Below, piece after piece: positions 1 through 9,241 of a stretch of DNA of 64,000 nucleotides. Made by a program: the position numbers and the translations under genes. The DNA is from Calvatia gigantea (lineage: Eukaryota; Basidiomycota; Agaricomycetes; Agaricales; Lycoperdaceae): NCBI GenBank assembly GCA_025093985.1, contig JACAAK010000006.1:620001-684000 (forward strand), written 5' to 3'. How positions within the stretch are numbered: position 1 is the first letter of the stretch; each line of letters begins with the position of its first letter. Under the pieces are notes generated by a model. That model did not search any database. It was not told the origin of the DNA and saw only the letters and a program-made list of their open reading frames with translations.

Positions 1-1926
1 AAACTGGAATCCTACGGGAATGACAAGTCTGAACTGCTCTTACATTCCAGCATTAGTCTATGACATTAGGGATAAAGATTTGTAGTGCCACATTAGTGTG
101 CGGCCGATCTATATCGAGAAAATTTTATAACGTATGTCCTCAAGTATAATGCTTTTGAGGCAATCGTTGAAGGTCACCACCTTTGCAATAAGTCATGAAG
201 AGCTGTACTAGTTCACCCAATCTCATTGTTGTACACGAACTTGCGATTATAAGCAAGGAGATGAATGGTAGTTGAACATTACGCCTACTAGACTATATCG
301 TTTGACATCATCGAACAGAACTTCCCATGATTATGCCCTTTTTACTCGTCTTTTATGACTTGTCGAGATGTTGCATTATTTCATTGCCACTCTGGATTAT
401 TTCACAAGGGAAATTGCATCAGTACCTTTATCCAGAATTCTTTATACGAATATCCTCGTCTTTGAGCATAATACTCGGACTTGATGGAATTGTTAGTCGT
501 CGATTACGACGCTACTCTATGACTTCTTATCTCATGATGATAGTTGTCCTCCTTCGAAAGAAGTTATGAGGCTCTAAGATTCATTAGAGAAACCTCTACA
601 GTATAGCTGACAACGGCCAATGTCGCAACTGATTATGGAGGAGAGTTTGTCTAAACGAGAGCAATAGCAAATATTCGTGGCATGAATAACCCACTTAAAA
701 CCTCCTACTCCCAATGCTTTCACAACGGTTGACGTAGAAAGACTGATCCGCACTACACTTTGAGAGCCCAAAAGCTTTATGGCAACGGGAATGTCTTACC
801 CGTCTCAGTGATAGTTAGCGTTGACTAGAGCGTAACGCACCAGTCCAAGCGTTTATAGTGGAAGACACTTAATTGTGTAAATCAAGGGATAAACCATTAA
901 TTTGGTTCTGTACTGTGGGTTTGGCTTTGCGGCACATCAGTTAACATGATGACCGTCCAAACATGATCGCTTATTTGGGATGTAACATACCTCGATCGTT
1001 TGATCAACAAGAACTTTCAAGTTCAAGCGGCACACAGAAAGGCTTAATGTTCTACGAACAATCCACTTTTGGATGCCTTATTCGATGAGGGATTATACCC
1101 TTAAACATCATGATTCAACAACTGGATAGCAGTAAAACCAGTTCATTTGCAAAGAAGAGAGCAAAACCTGCACGAAGCAAGAGATAGCAATTTCTTTATC
1201 CGCCATCTTTTGATGTTGCAGGATATATTCCGTTATACTCCACGATCACCTCCTGATTCCTTTCCATTTCCATTCGAGAAATCTCCGCCCACCATATCCT
1301 ATGTCTTACGCTGACATATTCGCCAATTTGATGCATCATATGCGCATCCCTTACAGGATATCTACCGCTTTTGACACACCACACTTCTGTGTCGCCACTG
1401 AGGTGGTACGACCGTTGTGGAGGAGTTATAGAAGAAAATGCTGGTTGATATGCATTGCACAATTGAACCTGACTAGGAAAGACCGCACTGTTCATTACGC
1501 GAGTCACCTACAGGGAGACTATAATGGATTAGGCGTTCAATTTCAAAGAAGAACTCGTTTGGACTCACCGACTAAGAGTTGGACAAGCATAAGACTTGCT
1601 ATGCGTTCACGCTAGTGTCTACCAGAAAAGCGCATCAGCTCGGATATATCATCCTAAAAATATGTGATGGTTACACCTCTATAATGAGCTTTTGCCTTGC
1701 AGAGCTTAACAAACTTGCGAGAAAAATTCTTTTATTTCTGGAATTGCATCGATAATGATCCGCCATTAACAATGCGCATTGACATTTTAAATCGAAAAAC
1801 ACTCGTCGCTGAGGGAGGAGTACAGTAAAACAAGTTCTTAATCGCTGGTGAATAACCGCATACGATTAAAGCTTTCAATGGCTACACTTCACCAGTCCGT
1901 CTTAATTGATGTGTGCCGCGGTGGTT

Positions 1927-2126
1927 CGTAACATGATAAACACTCTCTAAGCCTTAAAAAGCGATACGATTGAGTAACATGTATTAGGAAACTTAACATG
2001 CTGAAAAGCATGGAGGAGAACAACGGCGTAACATGATAAACACTCTCTAAGCCTTAAAAAGCGATACGATTGAGTAACATGTATTAGGAAACTTAACATG
2101 CTGAAAAGCATGGAGGAGAACAACGG
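1927..2126 (+). repeat. Exact 100-bp tandem duplication
   Basis: The 100-bp unit at 1927-2026 is repeated without any visible difference at 2027-2126. It lies in the relic pol region of family B copy 1. The equivalent places in copy 2 (minus, near 16.7 kb) and copy 4 (near 59.9 kb) have one unit only. The duplication is therefore private to copy 1 and recent compared with the rest of the decay. Confidence 0.9.
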
Positions 2127-2605
2127 ATACAGTATTCTTACTCCAAATCTGATGACCGCCTTATCCTACGCTTCACAGCAAAGGAACTTCATTAAAGTTG
2201 AAGACATCGCTTTTGTGATTTAATTCTCCAGTTATCCACGCATATGAGAAATGCTTAGCGTTGATAACAAAACTGCTTTTGCAGACTGGATGAGAAGATA
2301 CACTGGAATAATCTGACGAGCTTTGGCTTACCAGATAAGAAAAGAGTTTAAATGACACCAGACAAGCACTATACGTGTTACATGGAAGGAATCTTCAATC
2401 CTTGATTGAGCTGGATTTAATCCACCTTCATGCGATCACGCTGGATTTCACCCACATTTTCCAAAACCACTTCGTCGACCTCGCTTTGACAATGAAGTCT
2501 AACGGATCCGCAATAAGCTGGCTCGAGTGACTGCCGCAATGCGATGTAAATAGCTGGCTTGAGCGACTGCCGCAACATGATACCGATTCCTACATCATTA
2601 CGAGC

Positions 2606-3312
2606 CCTCCTCTTCGGAGTTGATGGGGAAAACACAAAGGAAATGATATTCCTTTCCGCCTTCATATGAAGACGCTTGGATAAAAATATTAGGTTTAGAA
2701 ATATTCCTTTCCGCCATAGTCGCTGGAAAAATATATTCATAGGACTTTCAATTGTTCCTATCGCCTCTCGCGGGTCGCTGATAAAACAACTGGGGAGTTA
2801 TCCCCGCCGATGTCTCAAGATGAGCGTCTTAGGCAAAAATAACATTAGGAAATTATTCCTTCCTCCTCTAACGAGCTGTAGGAAAAAAATATTACGAGGT
2901 TTACGCTTTTTACCTTTCCACCTCTTACGAGTTGTTGGATAAAATAAATCAGGAACATATTCCTTCATACTCGCTTAAGAGTCGACTGTAAAAATATGGC
3001 AGGAACTTATTCCTTTTGTAAGATAAAAATAAGATAGGGTTTAACGATCCTTTCTCTCTTTCACAAGATTGAGGAAAAACTTCATAGGTTTTGAATGTAA
3101 CCTTCCGCCTCTTCATGAGTCTACGGTAAAACATCTACATGGAATTTATCCATCCGCCTCAAATAGAGTGTCTGGAAAAATATACGGGGTCAATTTCAAG
3201 ATCCTTCCACTTCTTCGGAGTTGTATGGAAAAACAAATAAGGGACTTAATCGTTCCTCCCTCCTTTTCGGAGTTGATGGGAAATAACAAAAAGTGTGTAT
3301 GCATTCCTTGGG
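2606..3312 (+). repeat. Diverged tandem array of ~50-bp units inside the relic RT region (copy 1)
   Basis: About fourteen units of 37-56 bp follow one another. Each reads roughly TTCCgCCTCTTnnGAGTtG, then a GGAAAAA-type run, then a segment ending in ATTCC. The last unit passes into the copia stretch that encodes the residues after YVDD. The intact copia has a single version of this unit (CCTCCTCAACGAGTTGAAGGG on the coding strand). The array is thus an expansion of a short RT segment. Unit length is not a multiple of three, so it cannot have been neutral for a reading frame. Confidence 0.82.
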
Positions 3313-3993
3313 ACTGAATCCTTAATCCGCATTGGCCGAAACACCTTTTGCATGGAGGAAAATTGCATGAGACCACTTCCATTTGCGAATCCATTAATTT
3401 GGAATTTGTTCGAGTCAAAATCAGAACAAGGCTTGTAGCATCATTGCTTCGCTGGCTCAAGTGACTGCCGCGGTTGATTGATCTACATAACCACAAAGTG
3501 ACAGCCTTGGTTACGCTGGCTTAATACTGCCACTTTCCTGATCTCACAATAATCGCACACTGAATAAGCAAAAATGGTTTTCATATATCGCACCTACGCG
3601 GAAAAACAGACTTGTTGAACGCTTCGAAAGAATTGCCGTTTACAATTTCTGGAGGAGCCTCTTTAGGCTTTCCTACTCCTTACTCTTAGACGAAAGTCGC
3701 AGCGAGTTAGTCGCGGGAGTTCAAAGTTGAGTCAAAGGATATTTGATAGCTCAAAGCAACTGTCATTGCATCCTTTATGGCCATCACAGCAAACGCTAGC
3801 ATCAATTCCCCTCCGCTATAGGAATGCTTTTCCAACTTTCAAAAAGCTGGTTAAATCCGCATGATCGTTGACGACTCCGACATTTGACGTTCGGCACTGC
3901 CGCTCTTTTGTTGAAGATTCCAATGTCTAAGTCTGGTTTCAATACCGCTAGATTATTGAAGCGTTAATCTTCCCCCCTTCAAGTGAGGAGGAG

Positions 3994-4538
3994 TGTTGAA
4001 TCTCACTCCGTACCACTACGTTGGTTCAGTCTATTTATAGCTGAAACAGGGTTCGAGTATTTCACCTTCAGAGGGTCGATAATAACGGACCATCACGGAC
4101 TACGTACGCAGTAGTTGTACCGCCCTTCTGGTAGTCGGTTATACTCTCTGCATGGAACCTTCTAGTATATGCGTCGTATGCAGTATGCTCCACTTATGCT
4201 ACTGGTAGTTAGACCTCACCCGTATAAGGGTTTAGAGTGCACAGACCAGGGATATTAGTATATATACCCTTATGTAGCATTGTAGTATGTACACTCTTAT
4301 GCAATGCCCTTTGGCGTAAGACACTATGTCTTCTCTGCTCTACGCTAGCTTCTTTAAGCATCGCTTCCTTTCTCCTCAAGACTCTCTGAGTACGCTGGTA
4401 TAAGCAGGACTATGTCCGCTACCATGCACCTCTCCTACTGGACCGTCTCCCGGATGAATACGACTACCCTCCACCGCTGACACCTACACGCTTAGGTAGT
4501 GTGAACTTATATTGGGATGTCTACTCGTTCTCTCAACA
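3994..4538 (+). repeat. LTR of family B, 3' copy (545 bp)
   Basis: It begins TGTTGAATCTC and ends CTCTCAACA, so it has the TG...CA termini of an LTR. It is the same sequence class as 55647-56191 and 61853-62397, and as the reverse-strand LTRs at 5521-5651 plus 14378-14795 and at 21109-21652. The first ~70 bases, including TCTATTTATAGCTGAAA, are shared with the LTRs of the intact copia and with LTR-C. Confidence 0.92.
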
Positions 4539-5194
4539 TGTATGAACCCTTTATATTTTGCTTATAAGAAATGTTAAATGATGGCCTATTCAGGATGTGA
4601 GTAAAAGCTATTACTCAGAATATTGGAGTACTGACAGAAAGTCTGAGAATAGTATGTAAGTTAGGTTGATAAATAAAATTGAAGGCTTATGAAGCTACTT
4701 CTGGACCCAGAGTAAAATGGTAAGAAAGCAATGAAATTCTCATGACAGAAATCTAAGATAGCATTATATTCAGGAGGTATGTGGGAAATATTGTTAAAGC
4801 CAAACTACTGATGGAAACTGCTGAAAATTGGCATAGAATGTGAGTTATCCTCTATGCCTTGAGCTTTATTACCAACAAGCCCATTTGTGAATGTGCTTAG
4901 AAAGTAGGTTACTCTCTATGTTTCTGCTGAGTTTCTTTACTCACCAGTCTTTCTGTGAATGTGTTCAGGATGTAAGTCACTGTTTATGTTACATGCATTA
5001 CCTTACTTCGTAACTGGACCTGGATTGTCTCCACTCAGGGAGAGGTTTAACACTATAGCCCAGGAGTATATGACAAGTCTCAATGACTTCTGTACAGACT
5101 TTAGATTGCTCCCTCAAGTAGAAGCTCACACTTGTCTAAGAAGTCTGAGTTAAATGTCACTGTAGTCCCCAAGGTTGTTAACCTTGTAGTAGAC
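4539..5194. other. Unassigned AT-rich spacer with degenerate 68-bp minisatellite units
   Basis: I find no convincing gene here; the longest reading frame is 64 codons. About 4840-4990 contains two worn units of the 68-bp minisatellite seen at 41.5-42.0 kb, recognised by TGTGAATGTG, AAGT...GTCACTGT and TTTACTCACCAGTCT. The same repeat also lies beyond the other end of the split solo LTR-C, so both flanks may belong to one minisatellite-bearing tract that predates the insertions. Confidence 0.6.
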
Positions 5195-5520
5195 TGTTGA
5201 ATCTCGATCCATACCACTACATTGGTTCAGTCTATTTATAGCTGAAATGGGTCTTGAGTACTTCACTTTCAGAGGGTCAATAATAATGGACTGTAGACTA
5301 CGGACTACATATGAGAGTAATATACTGTACTACTGTAGCTAGTTAGATAACTCCACATGGAACCTTTTAGTATATGCATTGTATACAGTATACACTCTTT
5401 ATGCTACTGGTAGATAGTGTTACCTCCCTGTTTCAGGTTGCATGGTCACATCACCTAGGACTTAGTATATAAGTACCTCTATGTAGTATGCATATGTAAG
5501 GACTCTTGTCCTAAGACATC
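5195..5520 (+). repeat. Solo LTR-C, first segment
   Basis: An LTR starts here with TGTTGAATCTCGATCC. It is cut after 5520 by family B copy 2, resumes at 21653-21675 (the duplicated ACATC plus 18 bp), is cut again by gypsy-1, and finishes at 31949-32152. Joined length is about 540 bp, close to the 545-bp family B LTR. The flanks TAGAC (5190-5194) and CAGAC (32153-32157) look like a target duplication with one transition. No internal region accompanies it, so it is a solo LTR. A partial relative lies at 43221-43603. Confidence 0.8.
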
Positions 5521-5651
5521 TGTTGAGAGAACGAGTAGACATCCCAATATAATTCACACTACCTAAGCATGTAGGTGTCAGTGGTGGAGAGTAGTCGTAT
5601 TCATCTGGGAGATGGTCCAGTAGGAGAGATGCATGGTAGCGGACATAGTTC

Positions 5652-6385
5652 TGTTAAGACGAGTACACCACAATAGCATTATGCTAGTGGCGGAGGGGAG
5701 TCGTACTCACTGGGTTTATTGAGATGGTAGTTGTAGACCGTTGCTAGAGGATATCTTAGTGGAATGATGGGCGTAGAGTAGACTGGATTGTCTAAGGAAT
5801 GTACGCATACTACATAGATCTTATATGTATATCTAATGTCTCTGGTCTGTGCGCCGTTCTACCTAATACAGGTGAGGTCTTACAGTAAGGGACAAAACCG
5901 TTCCAATGTTTTGAACTTTTCAGAAGATCAGCTCATAACTCAAGGACTACTGTGGCTGTGCACTTCCTAATTTAATTGTAGATAGTCCAGTATCTTATCT
6001 AATCATATGCAAAGTATGATTATGTAATCCTTTGTTTTGGGGGAGTTATTAATTAATTAATATTTTAAGTACATTGGAACAGTTTTGTCCCTCTCAAATT
6101 CTGAGCACATGACTTCATTTATTGCAATCAAATAAATACAAATAAAATCATGTGACCATGTAGGGTGATGTATAAATGGATGTGCTTATTCTCAGGTGCA
6201 AATTAACTCCCCCACATATACAGAGCATACTGCGTACATTGTTCTATTTAATAGACCATGACCAGCAACCTAGAGTGCGGTCTAGTACATTGTTCGTTAT
6301 CTCTCTTCAAGAGTGAAGTACTCAAGAACCCGTTTCAGCTATAAATAGACTGAACCAACATAGTGGTACGGATCGAGATTCAACA
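5652..6385 (-). repeat. 3' LTR of the copia, carrying a Tc1 end fragment
   Basis: The LTR matches 13969-14377 but is interrupted at 5883 by 333 bp of Tc1 end, and 13 bp of LTR (TCTGCCAGTAGCA in the intact copy) are missing at the right junction. The polypurine tract CAAGTGAGGAGGAG on the minus strand abuts the LTR at 6386. Other differences from the 5' LTR include a CG to TG change near 5692 and a 4-bp indel near 5827. Confidence 0.9.
5883..6215 (+). mobile_element. One-ended Tc1 fragment
   Basis: This matches the left end of the full Tc1 at 23684-25288, from CAGTAAGGGAC to just inside the transposase start. It has no second terminal repeat. A target TA precedes it at 5881-5882. On the other side it joins directly to LTR sequence with 13 bp of target lost. 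This is what an abortive gap repair or an internal-plus-flank deletion would leave. It cannot be a conventional MITE because it lacks the second outer end. Confidence 0.85.
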
Positions 6386-6410
6386 CTCCTCCTCACTTGA
6401 AGGAGGGAGA

Positions 6411-6528
6411 TTAACGTTTCATCGATCGAGCGGCTTTATCCCATGCTTCAATATCGGAACCGAAAATCAGTCCAAGCTCAGGGCGGAAGAGATTGATTTT
6501 GGTTACGCCAAGATTCTTCGTAAAGATA
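6411..6528 (-). pseudogene. C-terminal tail of copia pol, cut off by Tc1
   Basis: Read on the minus strand, the bases left of the Tc1 insertion continue the RNase H frame with IFTKNLG and about 30 further residues to a TAA at 6411-6413. The motif D-x-FTK-x-L is the usual copia pol C-terminus. The Tc1 target TA falls inside the codon after NPAD, so the last 39 residues are separated from the rest of the enzyme by 1.6 kb. Confidence 0.85.
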
Positions 6529-8133
6529 CAGTAAGGGACAAAACCGTTCCAATGTTTTGAACTTCTCAGAAGATCAGCTCATATCTCAAGGACTACTGTG
6601 GCTGTGCACTTCCTAATTTAATTGTAGATAGTCCAGTATCTTATCTAATCATATGCAAAGTATGATTATGTAATCCTTTGTTTTAGGGGAGTTATTAATT
6701 AATTAATATTTTAAGTGCATTGGAACAGTTTTGTCCCTCTTGAAATTTATATACAAAATGGGTATTCTAGTACCTGGTATAAGCTCCCTTGGCCTGTAAA
6801 ACTGCCTGGACCCTCCTAGGCATACTCTCTATCAGATTCTGACACACTTCTGGTTCTATGTCATCCCACTCCTTTTGTATCCTCTCCCATAGGGTATTCA
6901 TGCTATCAGGAGGAGTATCATACTCTCCCAGCTTATTCTTGAGGTGAGTCCAGAGATGTTCAATGGGATTAAGGTCTGGAGACTGTGGGGGCCATACCAT
7001 AACCTCCAATTCAGACTCATCTAGCCAGTTTGTAGCCTTTTTGCTCTTGTGTTTGGGGTCATTGTCCTGTTGGAAGACCATATCCTCCTCATTCTTCCCA
7101 TACCACCTGATGCTCCTCTTTAGTTCATCCCCAAAAATTTGAACATAAAGGTCAGCATCCATCTTCCCTTCAATTTTAGTGGCAAACCCCACTCCATCCC
7201 ACAGCATACAACCCCAGATCATCACATTTCCTCCACCAAACTTGACTGTTCCCTCAACCAATCTATCATTCAGCCCCTCTCCTGCCTTTTTCCATACCCA
7301 AACCCTTCCATCTGATCCAAACCGATTGATTTTGGACTCATCTGTCCAAATAACCCTCTTCCAGTCCTCCAGGGTCCAGTTAACATGTGCTTCTGCCCAC
7401 TCCAACCTTTTCCTCCTATGGACAGCAGTAAGTTTAGGTCGTTTCCGCTTGACTACAGCCTTCATTCCAGCTCCTCTGAGTGCCCTGCGCACTGTTTTGG
7501 TGGATACAGGCTGGGCAATAACATTTTGAAGTGATTTGGTGACTTGGGAGGCATTGTCAGCCTTGCGAGAGGTGATGAGGCGAACAGAATAGTGGATATC
7601 AGAGGGAGAAAGTTTAGATGGGCAGCCACCAACAGATTTGGAAAGTGTTGATCTATGTTTGGAGCAAATCCTAGAAATAGTACTGACTCCCAGACCAGTA
7701 ATAGAAGCAATATGATAAGCAGATTTCCCTTGGTCCAGGTAAGAGAGGACTCTATTGGTCTGAGTAGAGGAAAGAGAGCGCATATAGTTGTAAAGGTATA
7801 GTGGGGGAGTTAATTTGCACCTGAGAATAAGCACATCCATTTATACATCACCCTACATGGTCACATGATTTTATTTGTATTTATTTGATTGCAATAAACG
7901 AAGTCATGTGCTCAGAATTTGAGAGGGACAAAACTGTTCCAATGTACTTAAAATATTAATTAATTAATAACTCCCCCAAAACAAAGGATTACATAATCAT
8001 ACTTTGCATATGATTAGATAAGATACTGGACTATCTACAATTAAATTAGGAAGTGCACAGCCACAGTAGTCCTTGAGTTATGAGCTGATCTTCTGAAAAG
8101 TTCAAAACATTGGAACGGTTTTGTCCCTTACTG
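6529..8133 (-). mobile_element. Tc1/mariner DNA transposon, copy 1
   Basis: The element is 1605 bp and is flanked by target TA (6527-6528 and 8134-8135). Terminal inverted repeats of about 210 bp (6529-6738 and 7924-8133) start CAGTAAGGGACAAAAC. Each terminal repeat is itself bounded by inverted copies of AGGGACAAAA(C/T)nGTTCCAATG, so every end carries two candidate transposase sites facing each other. It interrupts the copia pol C-terminus. Length and layout equal copy 2 at 23684-25288. Confidence 0.95.
6767..7840 (-). CDS. Tc1-like DD34E transposase (copy 1)
   Basis: The 357-residue protein cuts and pastes the element at TA dinucleotides. An N-terminal helix-turn-helix region spans about residues 24-130. 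The catalytic triad is visible as D167 (WTDE), D259 (QQDND) and E294 (SPDLNPIE), with 34 residues between the last two. Met20 (MRSLSS) is a likely alternative start that gives a length closer to the family norm. Compared with copy 2 there are five residue changes: H42Y, R59C, R73C, I126M and L236F. The two Arg to Cys changes are CG to TG on the coding strand and fall in the DNA-binding region. R73 lies in a GGRPSK motif, so this copy may bind DNA poorly. Confidence 0.95.
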   Translation of the reverse strand: MDVLILRCKLTPPLYLYNYMRSLSSTQTNRVLSYLDQGKSAYHIASITGLGVSTISRICSKHRSTLSKSVGGCPSKLSPSDIHYSVRLITSRKADNASQVTKSLQNVIAQPVSTKTVRRALRGAGMKAVVKRKRPKLTAVHRRKRLEWAEAHVNWTLEDWKRVIWTDESKINRFGSDGRVWVWKKAGEGLNDRLVEGTVKFGGGNVMIWGCMLWDGVGFATKIEGKMDADLYVQIFGDELKRSIRWYGKNEEDMVFQQDNDPKHKSKKATNWLDESELEVMVWPPQSPDLNPIEHLWTHLKNKLGEYDTPPDSMNTLWERIQKEWDDIEPEVCQNLIESMPRRVQAVLQAKGAYTRY

Positions 8134-9241
8134 TATCGGCGGGATTGTCTTGTGAAGACACATCACCAATAACAATGGTACCTTCCTCGACTAATTCTCG
8201 CACATAGTGGTAATGAATATCCACGTGCTTCGATCGTTTTTCAACAATGGGGTTTTCAGTCCAGAATTTGGACCCATCGTTGTCACCGTAGAGAATAGGA
8301 GTTGGGTGCTCAATCTTGAGCTCCTCCAGAAGCTGTGACAGCCATTTCACTTGCCGTGAAGCGTCAGACAGTTCTTTGTATTCTGCCTCAGTGGATGATA
8401 GTGAAACCGTCTTTTGTCGTCGCGAAGTCCAGGTTACGGCACCGGACGCGATCATACAAACGTTTCCCGAAACAGATCGGCGGGTTTCTGTATCTTGAGC
8501 CCAGTCCAAGTCACTGAGGCATTCCAGCGTCACCGCGGATTTCCCAGTATCGCCTTCATACTTCAATGCATAGTTCCTTGTCATAGACAAGTACTTTAAT
8601 ACATGAATTCCAGCGCGATAGTGCTCAGGAGCGGGGTTAGCGGCATGTTGTGCCAGCTTAACTACGGCAAAGGCTATGTCGGGCCTTGTACCGATCATCA
8701 AGTACATTAAAGATCCAACCAATTGTTGGTACTTTTGACGGAAGGGGGTCGTTGCAGTTCCTTTGTTTGTAATGAACTGAAAGCCGGCTGGTAATGGTGT
8801 TTTAGCCACGGCAGACTGTGGAACCTGGAAGCGCTGCAAGATCTTATCTAGGTATTTCACCTGTTGGATAAAGATTTGATGCTTGGAGCGATTCCTCGAG
8901 ATTTTCATCCCAAGGAATTCTTCACAGGGGCCGTGGTCTCTGCATTCCCACTTTTTGGTGAACTTTCCCTTCAACTCGTTGAGGAGGGGGGAGTTTTTCT
9001 TTCCCAAGAAATTCATGTCATCAACATAGACAATGGCTACTACAAGCTCTTTCGTCTTTGGATGTCTGTGAAAGTATACGGCGTAGTCAGATTTGCAGCG
9101 GGTAAATCCCAGCTCAATCATAGATTGATGCAATTCCTTCCACCACTGGCGACCGGCTTGTTTAAGGCCGTAAATCGCTCGTCTAAGTCTCCATACTTTT
9201 CCTTCCTGCCCGGGAAGTCGAAACCCTTCGGGCTGTTCCAT
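8102..9241 (-). pseudogene. Copia reverse transcriptase C-terminal part and RNase H
   Basis: This frame holds the polymerase motif YVDD (near 9016-9030), the conserved ...VGSLMYLMIGTRPDI... region, and RNase H with a LSDLDW-type Asp, SSTEAEY (near 8385) and a DN pair. It copies retrotransposon RNA into DNA and degrades the template. The frame starts in the overlap with the upstream frame because the excision scar at 9269-9275 shifts reading. At its end it runs into the Tc1 terminal repeat, so the last ten residues are Tc1 sequence. Otherwise it has no stops and all catalytic residues seen are present. Confidence 0.9.

Larger units (their letters stand above)
1..4538 (+). mobile_element. Family B non-autonomous copia-derived LTR element, copy 1 (5' part outside window)
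   Basis: The stretch up to 3993 is a decayed copia gag-pol region followed by a complete 3' LTR (3994-4538). It aligns in order with the better preserved copia of this window. Examples are the integrase TDNGGEY region near 630, the LVAEGGV region near 1800, the start of reverse transcriptase near 2170-2310, and the segment after YVDD near 2600-3310. Frames are broken throughout, so nothing is translatable. The window start corresponds to base 57992 of copy 4, so about 2.3 kb of the element lies outside. A polypurine tract (AAGTGAGGAGGAG) abuts the LTR. Copies 2 and 4 share many of the same lesions, so the decay largely predates their spread. Confidence 0.88.

Noticed and set aside
7179..7529. 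Frames opposite or beside the Tc1 transposase (7179-7529 plus, 24288-24638 minus, 7462-7710 minus, 24107-24355 plus).
   Set aside because: They are shadows of the transposase in other frames and are kept only because the two copies are nearly identical.
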